A DNA stretch of 20,521 nt. Origin: Beroe ovata (taxonomy: Eukaryota > Ctenophora > Nuda > Beroida > Beroidae). Each line of letters starts with the position of its first letter. The first letter of the stretch is position 1. The position numbers and the translations under genes were made by a program. A model generated the notes under the pieces. That model was not told where the DNA came from and did no database searches. It worked only from the letters and a program-made list of their open reading frames with translations. This document shows, piece by piece, positions 1 through 9,418 of this stretch. Where the stretch lies: assembly GCA_946803715.1 (NCBI GenBank), contig CAMPET010000228.1, forward strand, positions 29,943 to 50,463. The letters are read 5' to 3'.

Positions 1-549
1 ACACACACACACACACACACACACACAACCCTCTATGATATCACGCCTTGTAGCAGGGCGTGGTACTGGTACACACACTCTGTCACACGATGAGAATTAT
101 CTTGTGTTCGTGAGAGAACGTGAAAATGAGCTTGTGTGCTTTTCTTGGTAACATAATCTAATGGTATTATTATCGTTTATCTCGGATGCATAAAAATGAA
201 TTGCTGTATTTTTCTTTCTCTTTCCTTGCTTGTCAATCTTACTGCGATTGGCGGCAAAGTGCAAGTGACAGCTGTTTGGGGTGTCACGAGCCATGGTCAG
301 GTGACACCATGACTACCACGTGTGTGGTCACGCGTCCCTGACACTAACAGCTGATCGGTCACGTTGTAGAAGGGAGAAGTGTCAGGATGGAATATCTGGC
401 TACCTTTTCTCTTCATATCGAAATATCAATCCCCATTTTCTCACCGTACCCCTTCTTCAGAAGTCTTGGAAACTCATTCACTCTTTGTTTCCACTTGCCA
501 CACCCTCTCTGCCTCTTGCCACACCCTCTCACCCCGTACCCTCGCCCAG
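1..549. other. Left end: microsatellite and presumed intron 5' of the first MKP exon
   Basis: Bases 1-27 are a perfect CA run. Bases 280-340 are dense in short inverted repeats around GTGTCAC/GTGACAC, CATGGT/ACCATG and ACCAC-GTGT-GTGGT. Bases 484-546 contain two copies of CTTGCCACACCCTCTC and form the pyrimidine tract of the splice acceptor. I found no convincing upstream exon carrying the first half of the rhodanese domain. Confidence 0.5.
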
Positions 550-668
550 GCACGACCTGCCCGTGATCGTGTACACAGATACCCACAGTTCCCGCACCTC
601 ACCACAGATTCTCAGAACTGTGGTGGACGCACTCCTGGGCGACTGTCACAAGTTATACGTGTTGGAAG
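550..668 (+). CDS. MKP gene, first visible exon (rhodanese C-terminal half)
   Basis: A C-rich pyrimidine tract (484-546) ends in CAG before base 550, and AAG|GTATGT closes the exon at 668. It encodes 39 codons, HDLPVIVYTD through KLYVLE, matching the beta-strand/helix/beta-strand part of MKP rhodanese domains. The same frame is open back to an ATG at 320, so an unspliced longer 5' end is possible. That upstream peptide has a basic stretch (SRCRREK) but no clear rhodanese match, so I prefer the splice acceptor. The donor is phase 1. Confidence 0.8.
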
Positions 669-3600
669 GTATGTGTCAATCCCTGTACTTTTTTGAGTTC
701 CCCGCTCTATTTTCAATTTTGTATTCAATACCACAATCATGACCACCAAAAAACGAATGATTTGTAAAGGTCATGTAGCCTGAACTGTTCATCGTAATAG
801 AGTAGTTACTCAATACTTACTCAATACTCAATTCCTGGCTGCTCTTCATTATTACAACGGAAACGGAAGTGACATCATTGATCTCTGATGTCACATCAGT
901 TCATACTCATCATAGAACAAAGTGAATAGCTTACACGTCCGCAATTTTCTCAGACTGTTCATAGGGGGTAGAAGTAACCTTTTACCGAATACTCGTCCCT
1001 TGTTGTAGATAAAATTTGGTTCTCAATCCTCGCATATTATCCATGATCCCTGTGTTTTCAGACCCGTATGACGATTTCTCCTCCTACTACCCTCACCTAG
1101 TCTCGTGTCAGAACGAGAACAAGATAGACATTGAGCCGAGGAAAACATTACCTCCAAAACTACGGAATCCTGGCTCCTTCATCGGTACGTGTGCACCACC
1201 ATATTGTGTAACTGTAACGAGGAATCGAGCACGTTGCACGTGATTAATTGTGTCTCGTGGTGTAGAATCAGTAATGACGTCATATATGTTAAGTTAGATA
1301 TCCGGTAGCGTCATAGGTTCTGCTAAGGGAGGCGCCCTATTAGGGAGGCGCCCAATTCAATCCTATATAATGTACACAGTCTGATATACACCGGCTTGAG
1401 ACTGGTGTCTGGTTTGTATTACTTACGATGGTAGATAGTTGGTTAATTCTGTTTTGACTCTGTTAGCAAATGAAAATGCGTCTTTTAATTGCGATCAATT
1501 TCGTCGTTCAACGACATCGTCAGTCTCAAATTTGACCGTACAAAGTAGTGTTATCATTTAGGATAGAAGGAAATGGTGCTCATTGCTGTGCAGTGCGAAA
1601 CATATTGAAATTCCATGTGGGTGTCCACTGTTCACGATGAACAAATTTGAATAGAAAGATTGAATGCACCAACCCCTAGTATTCTCATAAACAGCGACAT
1701 TTTTTGGACCACCAAGCGAGTTTTGTCACTCGGCAAGTTCAGTCATTATTTTACGATTACACTATCTGTGTACTGTGTAGTGTCACACTACACACTACTA
1801 GTGTGTACTGTGTGTGTGTGTCTGCGTAGCTGTGTGTTTGTAAGTAGATGCATGAAGTGGAAACATGAATGATGAAGTGTTTCAGATGAATTCGTGGACT
1901 CATTCTTACCAGCAAATAATTTGTCGATTTGCCACTGCACTTATTTTGATCATTTCAATTTTCACCGCAGATGAAAGTCGAAATTCGGCAATTGTTCACA
2001 GTTTCTAAGATTCTAATATAGATTCTAGATACTAGTGACTTAGCTGTTCTTGGATCTTAATAACTGTAAATTTGAATCATAATGTCTCCAGATGATATCC
2101 ATATTTATTCAAAGAGCTTGATTATGTATAAATACTTATCCTGTATTTGATACAAGAAGGAGGTATTCGTGCACTCAAAATCCTCGTAAAGTTTAACATT
2201 CTCACTCTGACAGATTTAGAAGTGAAAGTTAAGATATAGTGACAGTTCTCAAAAAAAACCAGGCCATCCTGTAGCCTGTCGATGTGACAATCTATCGTTC
2301 TGTTGACGTCACCACACCATAATATTCCACACTATCAATATCATTAGAATCATGTAAAATGCTTCTTGACAGTTGGTGAGAATTTGGTAGGATGACTTGC
2401 CTGTCTACGATCCTATCGGTAGGCCGGAGTTTCGCGTGCGCTCGCGTCAGTTTCAAAACTTGCCATAACAGGCACCTGAACCCTGGAGCCAGCTGTAGTA
2501 TACCCCGTGGGATAATCCTCTCGTGGGCGCTTCGGGTCCGGACTCCAGGATCTCTTTATATATGAACCATTGAACCATGAACATTAGGTTCAAAATTCCT
2601 GGTTATTGGTTATGTCCTGCTTGCATGGACGAAGGTCTTAGAATCAAATATGTTACCCGGATCCAATGCCACGAATTGTTTTGCAAAATATTGAATGACT
2701 TAAATTTTAATGAGAATTTGATTCAATGTGTCAAGAAACACCGTAGGAGAGGGCTTGCGTGTGTGTGTGTGTGACCCGCGTCCACGACTATTAGTATTTT
2801 AATATTGTGAGACTGAGAACTATGATAGTGATACGAAAGTTTGACCATATAAATCAAATTCAATCATCTATATATCGTAATCGATCATCTATATTGCGAT
2901 AATATACAAAGTTAAATGATTCATTTTCTAAATTCATACATGCGGTACAATATAATCCACTTCGAGACTGGCTTGAGAAAGAAAAAAAGTTTTCCTCAAA
3001 GTCAATGAACGTAAATGGTGAAATTCTGTTTCTGTTTCTGTTTTGTTGATAAGACGCTGTTATAAGACGCTGAAGTCTGGGATGAATATTGATATGAATA
3101 CACTTGCCATGTTCCAATACGTGTGCTTAGATGATGGTGAAACCAACTTAATTTTGTAAAGGGCTCGAACAAGAATAATATTAATTTTAAAGGGTCTCAA
3201 ATTATCTTCTTTTGCTTCCTCTGTGTGTTATAATAATTTTGACGTCAGAAGCTGTTCGCAAGAAAGTGACATATAGCTCATGCACTCCTATAATCAGTCG
3301 TCACGTGACTAGTGTTCGTCAGTGCACTTTCCGATAATGGGAAACGACACCAATTCGTCATGATATTGCGTGGATAGAAGCCTTTACATGTCACTTTGCC
3401 TTATCATGGGTAATGGGTATTTATGCGTTGACACCACGGTCAACTTAGACTGTGGCGACCAACGTGGAAATGCTGACACCAGCAGTCAGCACGTCAGAGC
3501 AGGCCTGTGTAACTAGTGCATTACCTATTCGTCACAACTCCCTGACACCACTTTAAACCAGTGACGTAGGAATGCTAGCTTGTGATAGAATTCGTTGACA

Positions 3601-6600
3601 CCAGTACGTCAGAACTGGCATCTGTGACGAATGGGGTACCTATTCGTCACAACTTGCTGACACCACTTTAAACCAGTGACGTAGGAATGCTAGCTTTTAA
3701 TTCGTTGACACCAGTACGTCAGAACTGGTATCTGTGACGAAAGGGGTACCTATTCGTCACAACTTGCTGACACCACCTAATACCAGTGACGTAGGAATGC
3801 TTGCTTGTGATAGAATTCGTTGACACCAGTACGTCAGAGCAGGCCTGTGTTACGAATGTCGAATAGGGCATGTGTCACGAATGGGGTCTTCCTGACCGTG
3901 CACTCAGTATCCACTATTCAATTTGACAGTTGGCGCGTGTGCACGTGGACACTGGGTATGGGAATATTACCATATTTCTGGTAATCAAAGATACCATTTA
4001 CTTTCAATCACGCGAATAACGACATGTTTCTGACGGTGATATAATTCCTGCGCAGGTGCTAGCAAACCAGCAGAGATCATTCCGTTCCTTTACCTGGGGA
4101 ATGAACGTGACTCAGCGGACATCACAATGCTCAAGAAACTTGGAGTTACCAAGGTAAATGTCAAACTTGTTGCCATGCTTAGTTACCATGGTAACCAATG
4201 GTTACTTTATCCTTATCACGATTTTTGTGGGCAAGTTGTTTCATCAATGAGACACAAGAGTAAGTTTCAATGTCTCAGAATTGATCAACTCAATTTGCAT
4301 TCTTCGTTGAGCAGATTAACTAGATCTATTCTAATATACCCATTTCAAACAATGCCATGACGTCCCTGTGATATTGCCCACAAATATAAATATGATCCAA
4401 GCAATTAAATCAAGTTTTCATGACACCAAATTAGGCTCCGAGAACTCGCCGCTCATTTTGGATCTGACACTTCTATTTTTACCAGCGTGTTCGCTATAAA
4501 TATTAAATATCGACATTGACAGGGCAGCATAAACTTGTGTCTTAGGATAATGTCAAGGCACTATGTAACCAGGCTGTGTGACTGTAAGATATGTCCTGAA
4601 TAGGGGCGTAGGAGACACAATTCTTTGTTGATATTATAATTCTAGATATTATAATACTTCGTAGATATATGAATTTTCAATGGTGTGTGGGGGTATTGAT
4701 AAACCTGCCTCTTTGACTCACCAAATTTGGAGTGCCTTGATGAGCTCCCCAAGATCCAAAGTGGGCAGTGGGTACTATGTCTTGCTGCGTTGTGATTGGC
4801 TATAACGGGGAGCGAGGAGCTCTCTGATTGGTTCACAGAGTAGGCGTCGCTAATGCATTATTATAATGCATTTTGTTGGTGGTCGTTTTCTGTGAAAGCT
4901 CAATAATGCACTGTTTAATGGAAAAGTTCATTGACATAAATATAGGGATCACAAGCTACAAGTTGAGCGTTCATTTCTGTATTCTCAGAAATTCCCACCA
5001 CCATAACTCAGCAGATCTATACAACGAAGCCACGTCTAAATCTATGAGTATATAATATCATTATCAAGTATCAACTCCTACCCAATTTGTGAACGCCACG
5101 TCAATCATATATTCAAATTGACTCTCATAATTATCCTATTTTCTATCTCCCCCGCCAATCCTAACCCCACTCTCTTGTCAGGTATTGAACGTATCGAGGA
5201 ACTGTGTAAACCACTTTCCCGAGTATTTTGAGTACCTGCACGTCCCAGTTGAGGATCGAGTGTACGCAGATATCTCACAACACTTTGGAAAAGCGCTTCA
5301 GTTCATAGGTGGGAATTGCAACCACGTTTCTCAAAGCATGCTCTATTCTTATAGTCATAACTTAGTGATAGTTATGTCCTAGGGATAGTCATGACTAAGT
5401 GATCATAGTCATGCTGTTTTTCGTGAGAGTTTTGTCTGGGTCAGAGTTGTTAAATGAGTTCCGGTCAATATAACAGTCACGGTTCTATAAGTATACAGGG
5501 AAACTTTAATATCCCCCCCCCCAAACGCAGGATAATATGAGTTCTCTGCTAGTGCTAGTACTCGAAAATGTGCCGCTTTCAGATCATGTCATGGCAAAGT
5601 GACGTTATAACTCAGAATATAATATGATATTCCATTTCCAAGCTGTGTGATTATAGTAAAACCCCGTGACCCTAACCCCCTGACCGTTTTATAAAGACTC
5701 AATTCCCCCAAAGTACGTCATTTATGTACGAGTGCTGCCGAGTCAATCGCGTTAACCATCATAGATTTTACGCGGATCTCGAATAACTCAGTACTATAAT
5801 TTTCGGGATTCAGGGTTTCTGGGATTCCTGGTTTTCGGAATTCAGGGGAGTAATTGTCGGGGTCCCTGTCATTTTGAGCGTTACAAATACGACAGGATCA
5901 GCAGATTAATAGTTCGTGACCATATCCTGCAGTGTCTAGGGTTATCGGAATCATTGGGCCACGCCCATAAAACACAGCGTTTACCACGCCCAGATTTATA
6001 ATTATATAGAACAATTCTTTATTGCATCGGAGTGATTAGGCTGGAAAAGGTAAAATATTACTCTCAGCCCCCCCCCTTTCGCTCTTTGTGTGTGTGTGTG
6101 TTTGTGTGTGTGTGTTTGTGTGTGTATTTGTGTGTGTATTTGTGTTTGTGTGTTTGTATGCCTGTGCATGTCTGACGTCTGTGTAGTGTGTTGTGTACAC
6201 ATGTTTCAGTTTGTCTAGGTATTCCTGTGTACTCTGTGTACAATCGCTCATGCTCCCCCCCTTCTCAGAACATGCACGTGTGGAGGGATGCAGTATCCTG
6301 GTCCACTGCCGAGCTGGTATATCACGTAGTGCAACGGTCATCATGGCCTACCTTATCCAGTATTACGGAAAGAGCATGGAGGAGGCATTCGACTTTATCA
6401 AGTAAGTTGTTTACCTATTCTATCTCCCATATCCTTGAGTAGCACCCACTATACCCCTCCAAATAAACAGTCTCCCTTGCCTCATATTATCTCTGAGACC
6501 TAAGTATCACGTCCAGTGTCCACTATAATTATCATACTCTGGCCATAACACACGGCTCATGAACGCTCTATAGACGCTCCATGATACTGCACATCTCTGA

Positions 6601-7547
6601 TCTATGTGTTCTGGGCGTGGCCAATAGCCGTGTACAATGATATTGAATGTGATGAGAGGTCGGTAGCAGCAGAAAAAACTCCCTGCTCGTGAAATGCAGA
6701 GAGTTTTGTAATTATCATACCTCAGCCTATAACATGGATAATAAGGTTGAAGTACATTCTAGCTCCATATTAACATAGTAATGGGTGATGATAGGAGTCG
6801 ATAATTGGTTTATATATTGAGCCACACCCCAGCTCCATCAGCCCAATGATATAATGATAAGATGTCCAGACTTTTTAATAAGGAAGCTGTTCAAGACGTT
6901 ATGATTGAACTAACTTATAGCATGTGATACAGCTTTGTGCACTTGGGCGTGGCTCTAGCAGCAACATTTTATGACAGATTCTTATATATGGTGGATATGA
7001 ATTATTATTCTCAATACCAAACTAATGAACTTTACTTTGACCCAAATTACGATACTGATAAACTTCACCCTAATAAACTTCACGAAATCAAACTGAGAAC
7101 GCGAAGTTCTGTCTATATTGACTCACCCTCTGCATGAATTCCGTCTCACCCATGATCTATTCCTCACCCCAAACACTCACCCATCTCAGAATTATGACCC
7201 ACTCTATCCCAATCAGGTTGAAACATCCGTGCATCTCACCGAACTTTAACTTCATGGGTCAGCTTCTTCAGTTCCAGAACTTACACCAGAGCAAGAAGAG
7301 CGAGGGAAGCACGCCCGAGCTGTGGCCTGAGCTCGACAGTCCAGAGGAGGATGATGAGGAAGGAGCAGAGCTCGCCAGCGAGGAGAAGAGTATCTGCAAC
7401 ATCCCATCGCCAGATGAGACACTAGCAGCACCGACTCTCAATCTGACACTCCCCATCGTGCTGTCAGATTCCCGACCGTCCACACCAACCACAAGTTCCA
7501 CTGCGTCACCACATCACAAAACATTCGAGTTCACCTTCGGGGAATGA
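550..7547 (+). CDS. MAP kinase phosphatase (rhodanese/CH2 + dual-specificity phosphatase), 5'-partial, six exons seen
   Basis: Joined exons 550-668, 1062-1184, 4056-4153, 5182-5308, 6269-6401 and 7217-7547 read in one frame for 309 residues to TGA. Residues 1-55 match the C-terminal half of a CH2/rhodanese domain (VIVYTD near the start, PYDDFSSYYPHL at 41-52). Residues 84-220 are a DSPc domain: EIIPFLYLGN, then the general acid in PVED (D138), the P-loop HCRAGISRS (C169, R175), and ISPNFNFMGQLLQF. The D-to-C spacing of 31 residues is typical of the family. Known MKPs bind MAP kinases through the rhodanese half and remove phosphate from Thr and Tyr of the TxY loop. The sequence around VSRNCVNHF...PVEDRVYADIS resembles the inducible nuclear DUSP1/2/4/5 group more than DUSP6 or DUSP10; this subgroup call is inference. 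The first half of the rhodanese domain with the start codon and the kinase-interaction motif is missing, probably upstream of the window. The C-terminus is a poorly conserved acidic, then Ser/Pro/Thr-rich tail. Confidence 0.93.
1062..1184 (+). CDS. MKP gene, second visible exon (end of rhodanese domain and linker)
   Basis: Acceptor GTGTTTTCAG ends at 1061; donor ATCG|GTACGT follows 1184. The exon encodes PYDDFSSYYPHLVS, the usual end of an MKP CH2 domain, then a polar, Lys/Glu-rich linker of about 25 residues with KTLPPKLRNPG. Both flanking introns are phase 1, so exon 2 keeps frame when skipped. Confidence 0.88.
1275..1282. promoter_or_regulatory. CRE palindrome TGACGTCA (site 1, intron 2)
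   Basis: A perfect 8-bp cAMP-response-element consensus, the first of three in intron 2 of the MKP gene. Binding by CREB/ATF factors is inferred from sequence only. Confidence 0.4.
2304..2311. promoter_or_regulatory. CRE palindrome TGACGTCA (site 2, intron 2)
   Basis: Second perfect copy, followed by CACCACACC. Confidence 0.4.
3240..3247. promoter_or_regulatory. CRE palindrome TGACGTCA (site 3, intron 2)
   Basis: Third perfect copy, about 180 bp before the TGACG-rich satellite array begins. Confidence 0.4.
3425..3885. repeat. TGACG-rich satellite: three ~110-115 bp units plus flanking partial units
   Basis: Units start at 3523, 3638 and 3748 (spacings 115 and 110). Each opens with ATTCGTCACA and closes with TGTGACGAAT or a one-base variant, so every unit is itself an inverted repeat of about 106 bp. 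Inside are CCAGTGACGTAGGAATGC and TTGACACCAGTACGTCAG. The 20-mer at 3491-3510 recurs exactly at 3831-3850, showing partial units on the left flank. The units are close copies, so the array looks young. Confidence 0.9.
4056..4153 (+). CDS. MKP gene, third visible exon (start of catalytic domain)
   Basis: Acceptor TTCCTGCGCAG ends at 4055; donor CCAAG|GTAAATG follows 4153. It encodes ASKPAEIIPFLYLGNERD...LKKLGVTK, the first beta strand and helix of the DSPc fold. The intron before it is 2.9 kb, by far the largest in the gene; the intron after it is phase 0. Confidence 0.94.
4154..5181 (+). other. Intron 3 of the MKP gene
   Basis: About 1.0 kb, AT-rich, no gene seen. It holds two ATTGG (inverted CCAAT) motifs at 4795-4799 and 4827-4831, a direct repeat of ATATTATAAT near 4632-4656, and a 21-bp palindrome at 4852-4872. 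Confidence 0.6.
4852..4872. repeat. 21-bp perfect palindrome in intron 3
   Basis: Arms AATGCATTAT and ATAATGCATT flank a single central T. It sits 20 bp after the second inverted CCAAT motif. Function unknown. Confidence 0.6.
5182..5308 (+). CDS. MKP gene, fourth visible exon (general-acid loop)
   Basis: Acceptor CTCTTGTCAG ends at 5181; donor TCATAG|GTGGGA follows 5308. It encodes VLNVSRNCVNHFPEYFEY, then VPVEDRVYADIS, whose Asp (residue 138 of the visible protein) is the general acid of the family, and a helix ending in ALQFI. The donor is phase 1. Confidence 0.94.
5309..6268 (+). other. Intron 4 of the MKP gene
   Basis: About 0.96 kb with no gene seen. It contains near-repeats of ATAGTCAT(A/G)ACT around 5350-5410, repeated GGGATTC/GGAATTC words at 5803-5848, several C runs (5513-5522, 6068-6077, 6254-6261) and the TG/TTTG microsatellite at 6087-6170. 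Confidence 0.6.
6087..6170. repeat. TG / TTTG microsatellite upstream of the catalytic exon
   Basis: Interrupted (TG)n with regular TTTG and TATTTG variants, about 100 bp before the splice acceptor of the exon carrying the active site. The reverse strand gives a His/Thr/Gln-rich open frame that is an artefact of the repeat. Confidence 0.9.
6269..6401 (+). CDS. MKP gene, fifth visible exon (catalytic P-loop)
   Basis: A C-run/CTTCTCAG acceptor ends at 6268; donor ATCAA|GTAAGT follows 6401. It holds the PTP signature HCRAGISRSATV with nucleophile Cys and phosphate-binding Arg, then MAYLIQYYGKSMEEAFDFI. At 133 bp it is not a multiple of three, so skipping it would both remove the active site and shift the frame. 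A long TG microsatellite lies 90-190 bp upstream. Confidence 0.96.
6402..7216 (+). other. Intron 5 of the MKP gene
   Basis: About 0.8 kb with no repeat or gene that I can support. The stretch 6937-7137 is open in one frame but has no splice or family support. Confidence 0.5.
7217..7547 (+). CDS. MKP gene, last exon and C-terminal tail
   Basis: I chose the acceptor CCCAATCAG|G at 7216/7217 over the earlier CATCTCAG at 7190 because it alone restores K-LKHPCISPNFNFMGQLLQFQ in frame with exon 5, the invariant end of MKP catalytic domains. The remaining 85 or so residues form a tail with an acidic block (SPEEDDEEGAE) and a Ser/Thr/Pro-rich stretch with several SP/TP pairs, possible MAPK sites by inference. 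TGA is at 7545-7547. Confidence 0.93.
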
Positions 7548-7579
7548 AACCCGTCGCGTCATGACTATTCATACTTGTG

Positions 7580-7585
7580 AATAAA
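7580..7585 (+). terminator. poly(A) signal of the MKP gene
   Basis: AATAAA starts 33 bp after the stop codon, implying a very short 3' untranslated region. I see no AU-rich ATTTA cluster in these few bases. Confidence 0.7.
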
Positions 7586-8600
7586 GGAGTTTCCATGGCT
7601 GACGAATAGGTTTGGAGCAGCGCTCAGAGTTGCTACAGCAATATTGGTTGCTATTACTATTACTATTAGCAACATATCCCCGATCGTTGCTGATAATGCC
7701 AAGTTCATCACATGTATATCAGACAGCTTCCCTCGGAATCCGAAGATTGGAGGTGCGCAGCCACGATAAATTCAGAATGTGACAATGACAGTTTATAACC
7801 ACGTTTTTCATTGGACAGACCTTCCGCATATTGTATTTTGCTGAATTATTTGTATTTTATTTTAAATGACATTCACTTCCAGAACAGAATTGCAATTGCA
7901 TTTCGCATTTGCAACCAGTTTTGAACAGATGAGTTTGCCGTTCTAGTTCTATAAGTATAAACCATTCCTTTAGTTTTAACTTCATTAAATTTAAAGGCTA
8001 ACAATAACATTTTAGTTGAACTTGAATTTCCACGTGTTTCATTAAATTTAATCGTTATTCATACTGCGATTAATGAATATATCAGAATATGATCTAACAT
8101 TCTCACAACTTGATCTGCGAATCCGACTGCATTACTGATACTCAGTTCGACTGCATTGCTCGTTTATCTTTATCAATATGAGTGATGAGCACTTGCAGTT
8201 ATTTACTGCAGGTTTAACTTTATTGATTAAAAATATGATATTATTAATATTATTCATGACTTAATTGTACCTTAATTTATTTATCATTCAAATTCAATAT
8301 GATTAATATTCTAATTAATTAATTTCTAATTATTATCAATTATGAAATGGCCGGGCCTCTCACGAAAAAACTAAAAGAACCAGTGCACAGTGGTGCTTCA
8401 GCTTGCCAGATGTTTTCCCTGGCATGGCATGGGCAATTAAATATTTTAGCTGTCATGTAATTAAATACATGCAATTAAATAGTTAAACTGCCATGTAAGT
8501 GATTGTGATCGGATCTCGATCGATTGCATTGATCCACGCGCGCACGAGAGACACTGACAGACTCACTCCACATGTACACTTACAGTCAGATACTCACTAC
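7586..8600. other. Intergenic, AT-rich
   Basis: No gene seen between the poly(A) signal of the MKP gene and the fold-back cluster. Bases 8210-8345 are extremely AT-rich with many TTAATTAAT-like words. Bases 8429-8495 contain a two-fold imperfect repeat of GCAATTAAATA...CATGTAA. A small hairpin GCCAG...CTGGC lies near 8405-8424. Confidence 0.6.
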
Positions 8601-8622
8601 TAAAACTCGAAGATGTCATACT

Positions 8623-8836
8623 TTGCCGGATGCTATCTGTCCACTGTTTCTTGCGTGCGCTGCGGCGCGCGCGCCTTCATCCATCATCAAAGGCTGAAAC
8701 AGTTTTGGCCTTGGATATGAAGGCGCGCCTTGTCAGATGTTACCTGACCTGTTTCTCGCGCGCGCGCGCGCCTTCATCGAAGGCCGAACTCGAAACAGGC
8801 CGCGCGAAAGAAACAGTGGACAGATAACATCCAGCA
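8623..8836. mobile_element. CG-rich fold-back (MITE-like) element 1
   Basis: Terminal inverted repeats 8625-8652 and 8808-8835 match at 26 of 28 bases (core TATCTGTCCACTGTTTCTT). Inside are two further hairpins, CTGTTTC(8644-8650)/GAAACAG(8696-8702) and CTGTTTCTCGCG.../...GAAACAG(8749-8797), with (CG)n stems and the loop word GCCTTCATC. No transposase is encoded; the open frame across it (8630-8827) follows the repeat and is not a gene. I see no clear target-site duplication. Confidence 0.75.
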
Positions 8837-9003
8837 AGGCCGCCGACGGTTGTGCAAACCCTCAAATGCAAAATCTGAATAGAATTAGAAGTGAAAAGGC
8901 AAATAATTTTTAATCGATGATACTTTACTAATAGTAATACTATTACACTTAAACCGTACCCGTTATAAATTTCAAATGTAAAACTATGAAGCTGGAGCCC
9001 CGC

Positions 9004-9279
9004 TTGTCAGATTTGATTTTACCTGTTTCTCGCGCGCGACTTCACCGAAGACGCGCGCAAGCGATGCACGAGAAACTCGAACATATTTTTGTTCCCTGAC
9101 CCCTGTTCAGTTGTCAGTGTTCCCGCGCTGCGCTGTTGGCTGTGCACACGTTGCGCGCACCTTATTTTATACTCTCAACGCTGTGATAATCATAATGATC
9201 TGAAATGTCGTGAAAAGCCGCGCGGCGCGCAACGTGTGCACGTTAGTGGTTAGAAAACAGGCCAGATGAAATCTGACAA
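9004..9279. mobile_element. CG-rich fold-back (MITE-like) element 2
   Basis: Outer arms 9004-9028 and 9255-9279 match at 21 of 25 bases in inverted orientation (TTGTCAGATTT...CCTGTTT). The left arm leads into a GTTTCTCGCGCGCG / CGCGCGC...CGAGAAAC hairpin at 9024-9076, and the right half carries a 17-bp perfect inverted repeat (9142-9158 with 9225-9241). The arm motif is the same family as in element 1. The element ends 140 bp from the stop codon of the mannonate dehydratase gene. Confidence 0.65.
9142..9241. repeat. 17-bp perfect inverted repeat with 66-bp spacer
   Basis: GTGCACACGTTGCGCGC at 9142-9158 and its exact reverse complement at 9225-9241. It is nested inside fold-back element 2 and could be the scar of an independent insertion. 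Confidence 0.8.
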
Positions 9280-9418
9280 AGCCGCACGTACGTTGAAAAA
9301 TTTCAATCGAATTCAATGTCCGGGTGATTCTAGTTCTACTGGTTCCAAATCCTATTTTATAAATATAAGTATACAAATGAGGAGGGTGTTTCATATCGTC
9401 GGCCGACACACGTGTTGT

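Larger units (their letters stand above)
1185..4055 (+). other. Large intron 2 of the MKP gene
   Basis: This is 2.87 kb of AT-rich sequence with no coding similarity I can recognise. It holds a doubled AGGGAGGCGCCC motif (1326-1337 and 1342-1353), three perfect TGACGTCA palindromes, a short perfect hairpin near 1775 (GTGTAGTG-TCA-CACTACAC), TG-rich tracts near 1800 and 2757, a GC-richer patch at 2400-2550 of unknown nature, and the satellite at 3425-3885. Confidence 0.7.

Noticed and set aside
320-549. 5' extension of the first MKP exon to an ATG at 320, with SRCRREK as a possible kinase-interaction motif
   Set aside because: The basic motif is about 60 residues from VIVYTD instead of about 30, there is no rhodanese match, and a good pyrimidine tract plus CAG ends at 549.
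2400-2560. tRNA-derived SINE suggested by a GC-rich patch with GGTTCAGG on the minus strand
   Set aside because: I cannot find a matching A box at the right distance, a tRNA fold, or a poly(A)/TTTT tail.
4127-4360. 77-codon open frame starting inside MKP exon 3
   Set aside because: It is only exon 3 read through its GTAAAT donor into intron 3.
6002-6344. Minus-strand His/Thr/Gln-rich open frames of 66 and 102 codons
   Set aside because: They are translations of the TG/TTTG microsatellite in intron 4 and run antisense to the catalytic exon.
8630-8827. 65-codon Arg/Ala-rich open frame
   Set aside because: It coincides with the terminal inverted repeats and (CG)n hairpins of fold-back element 1.
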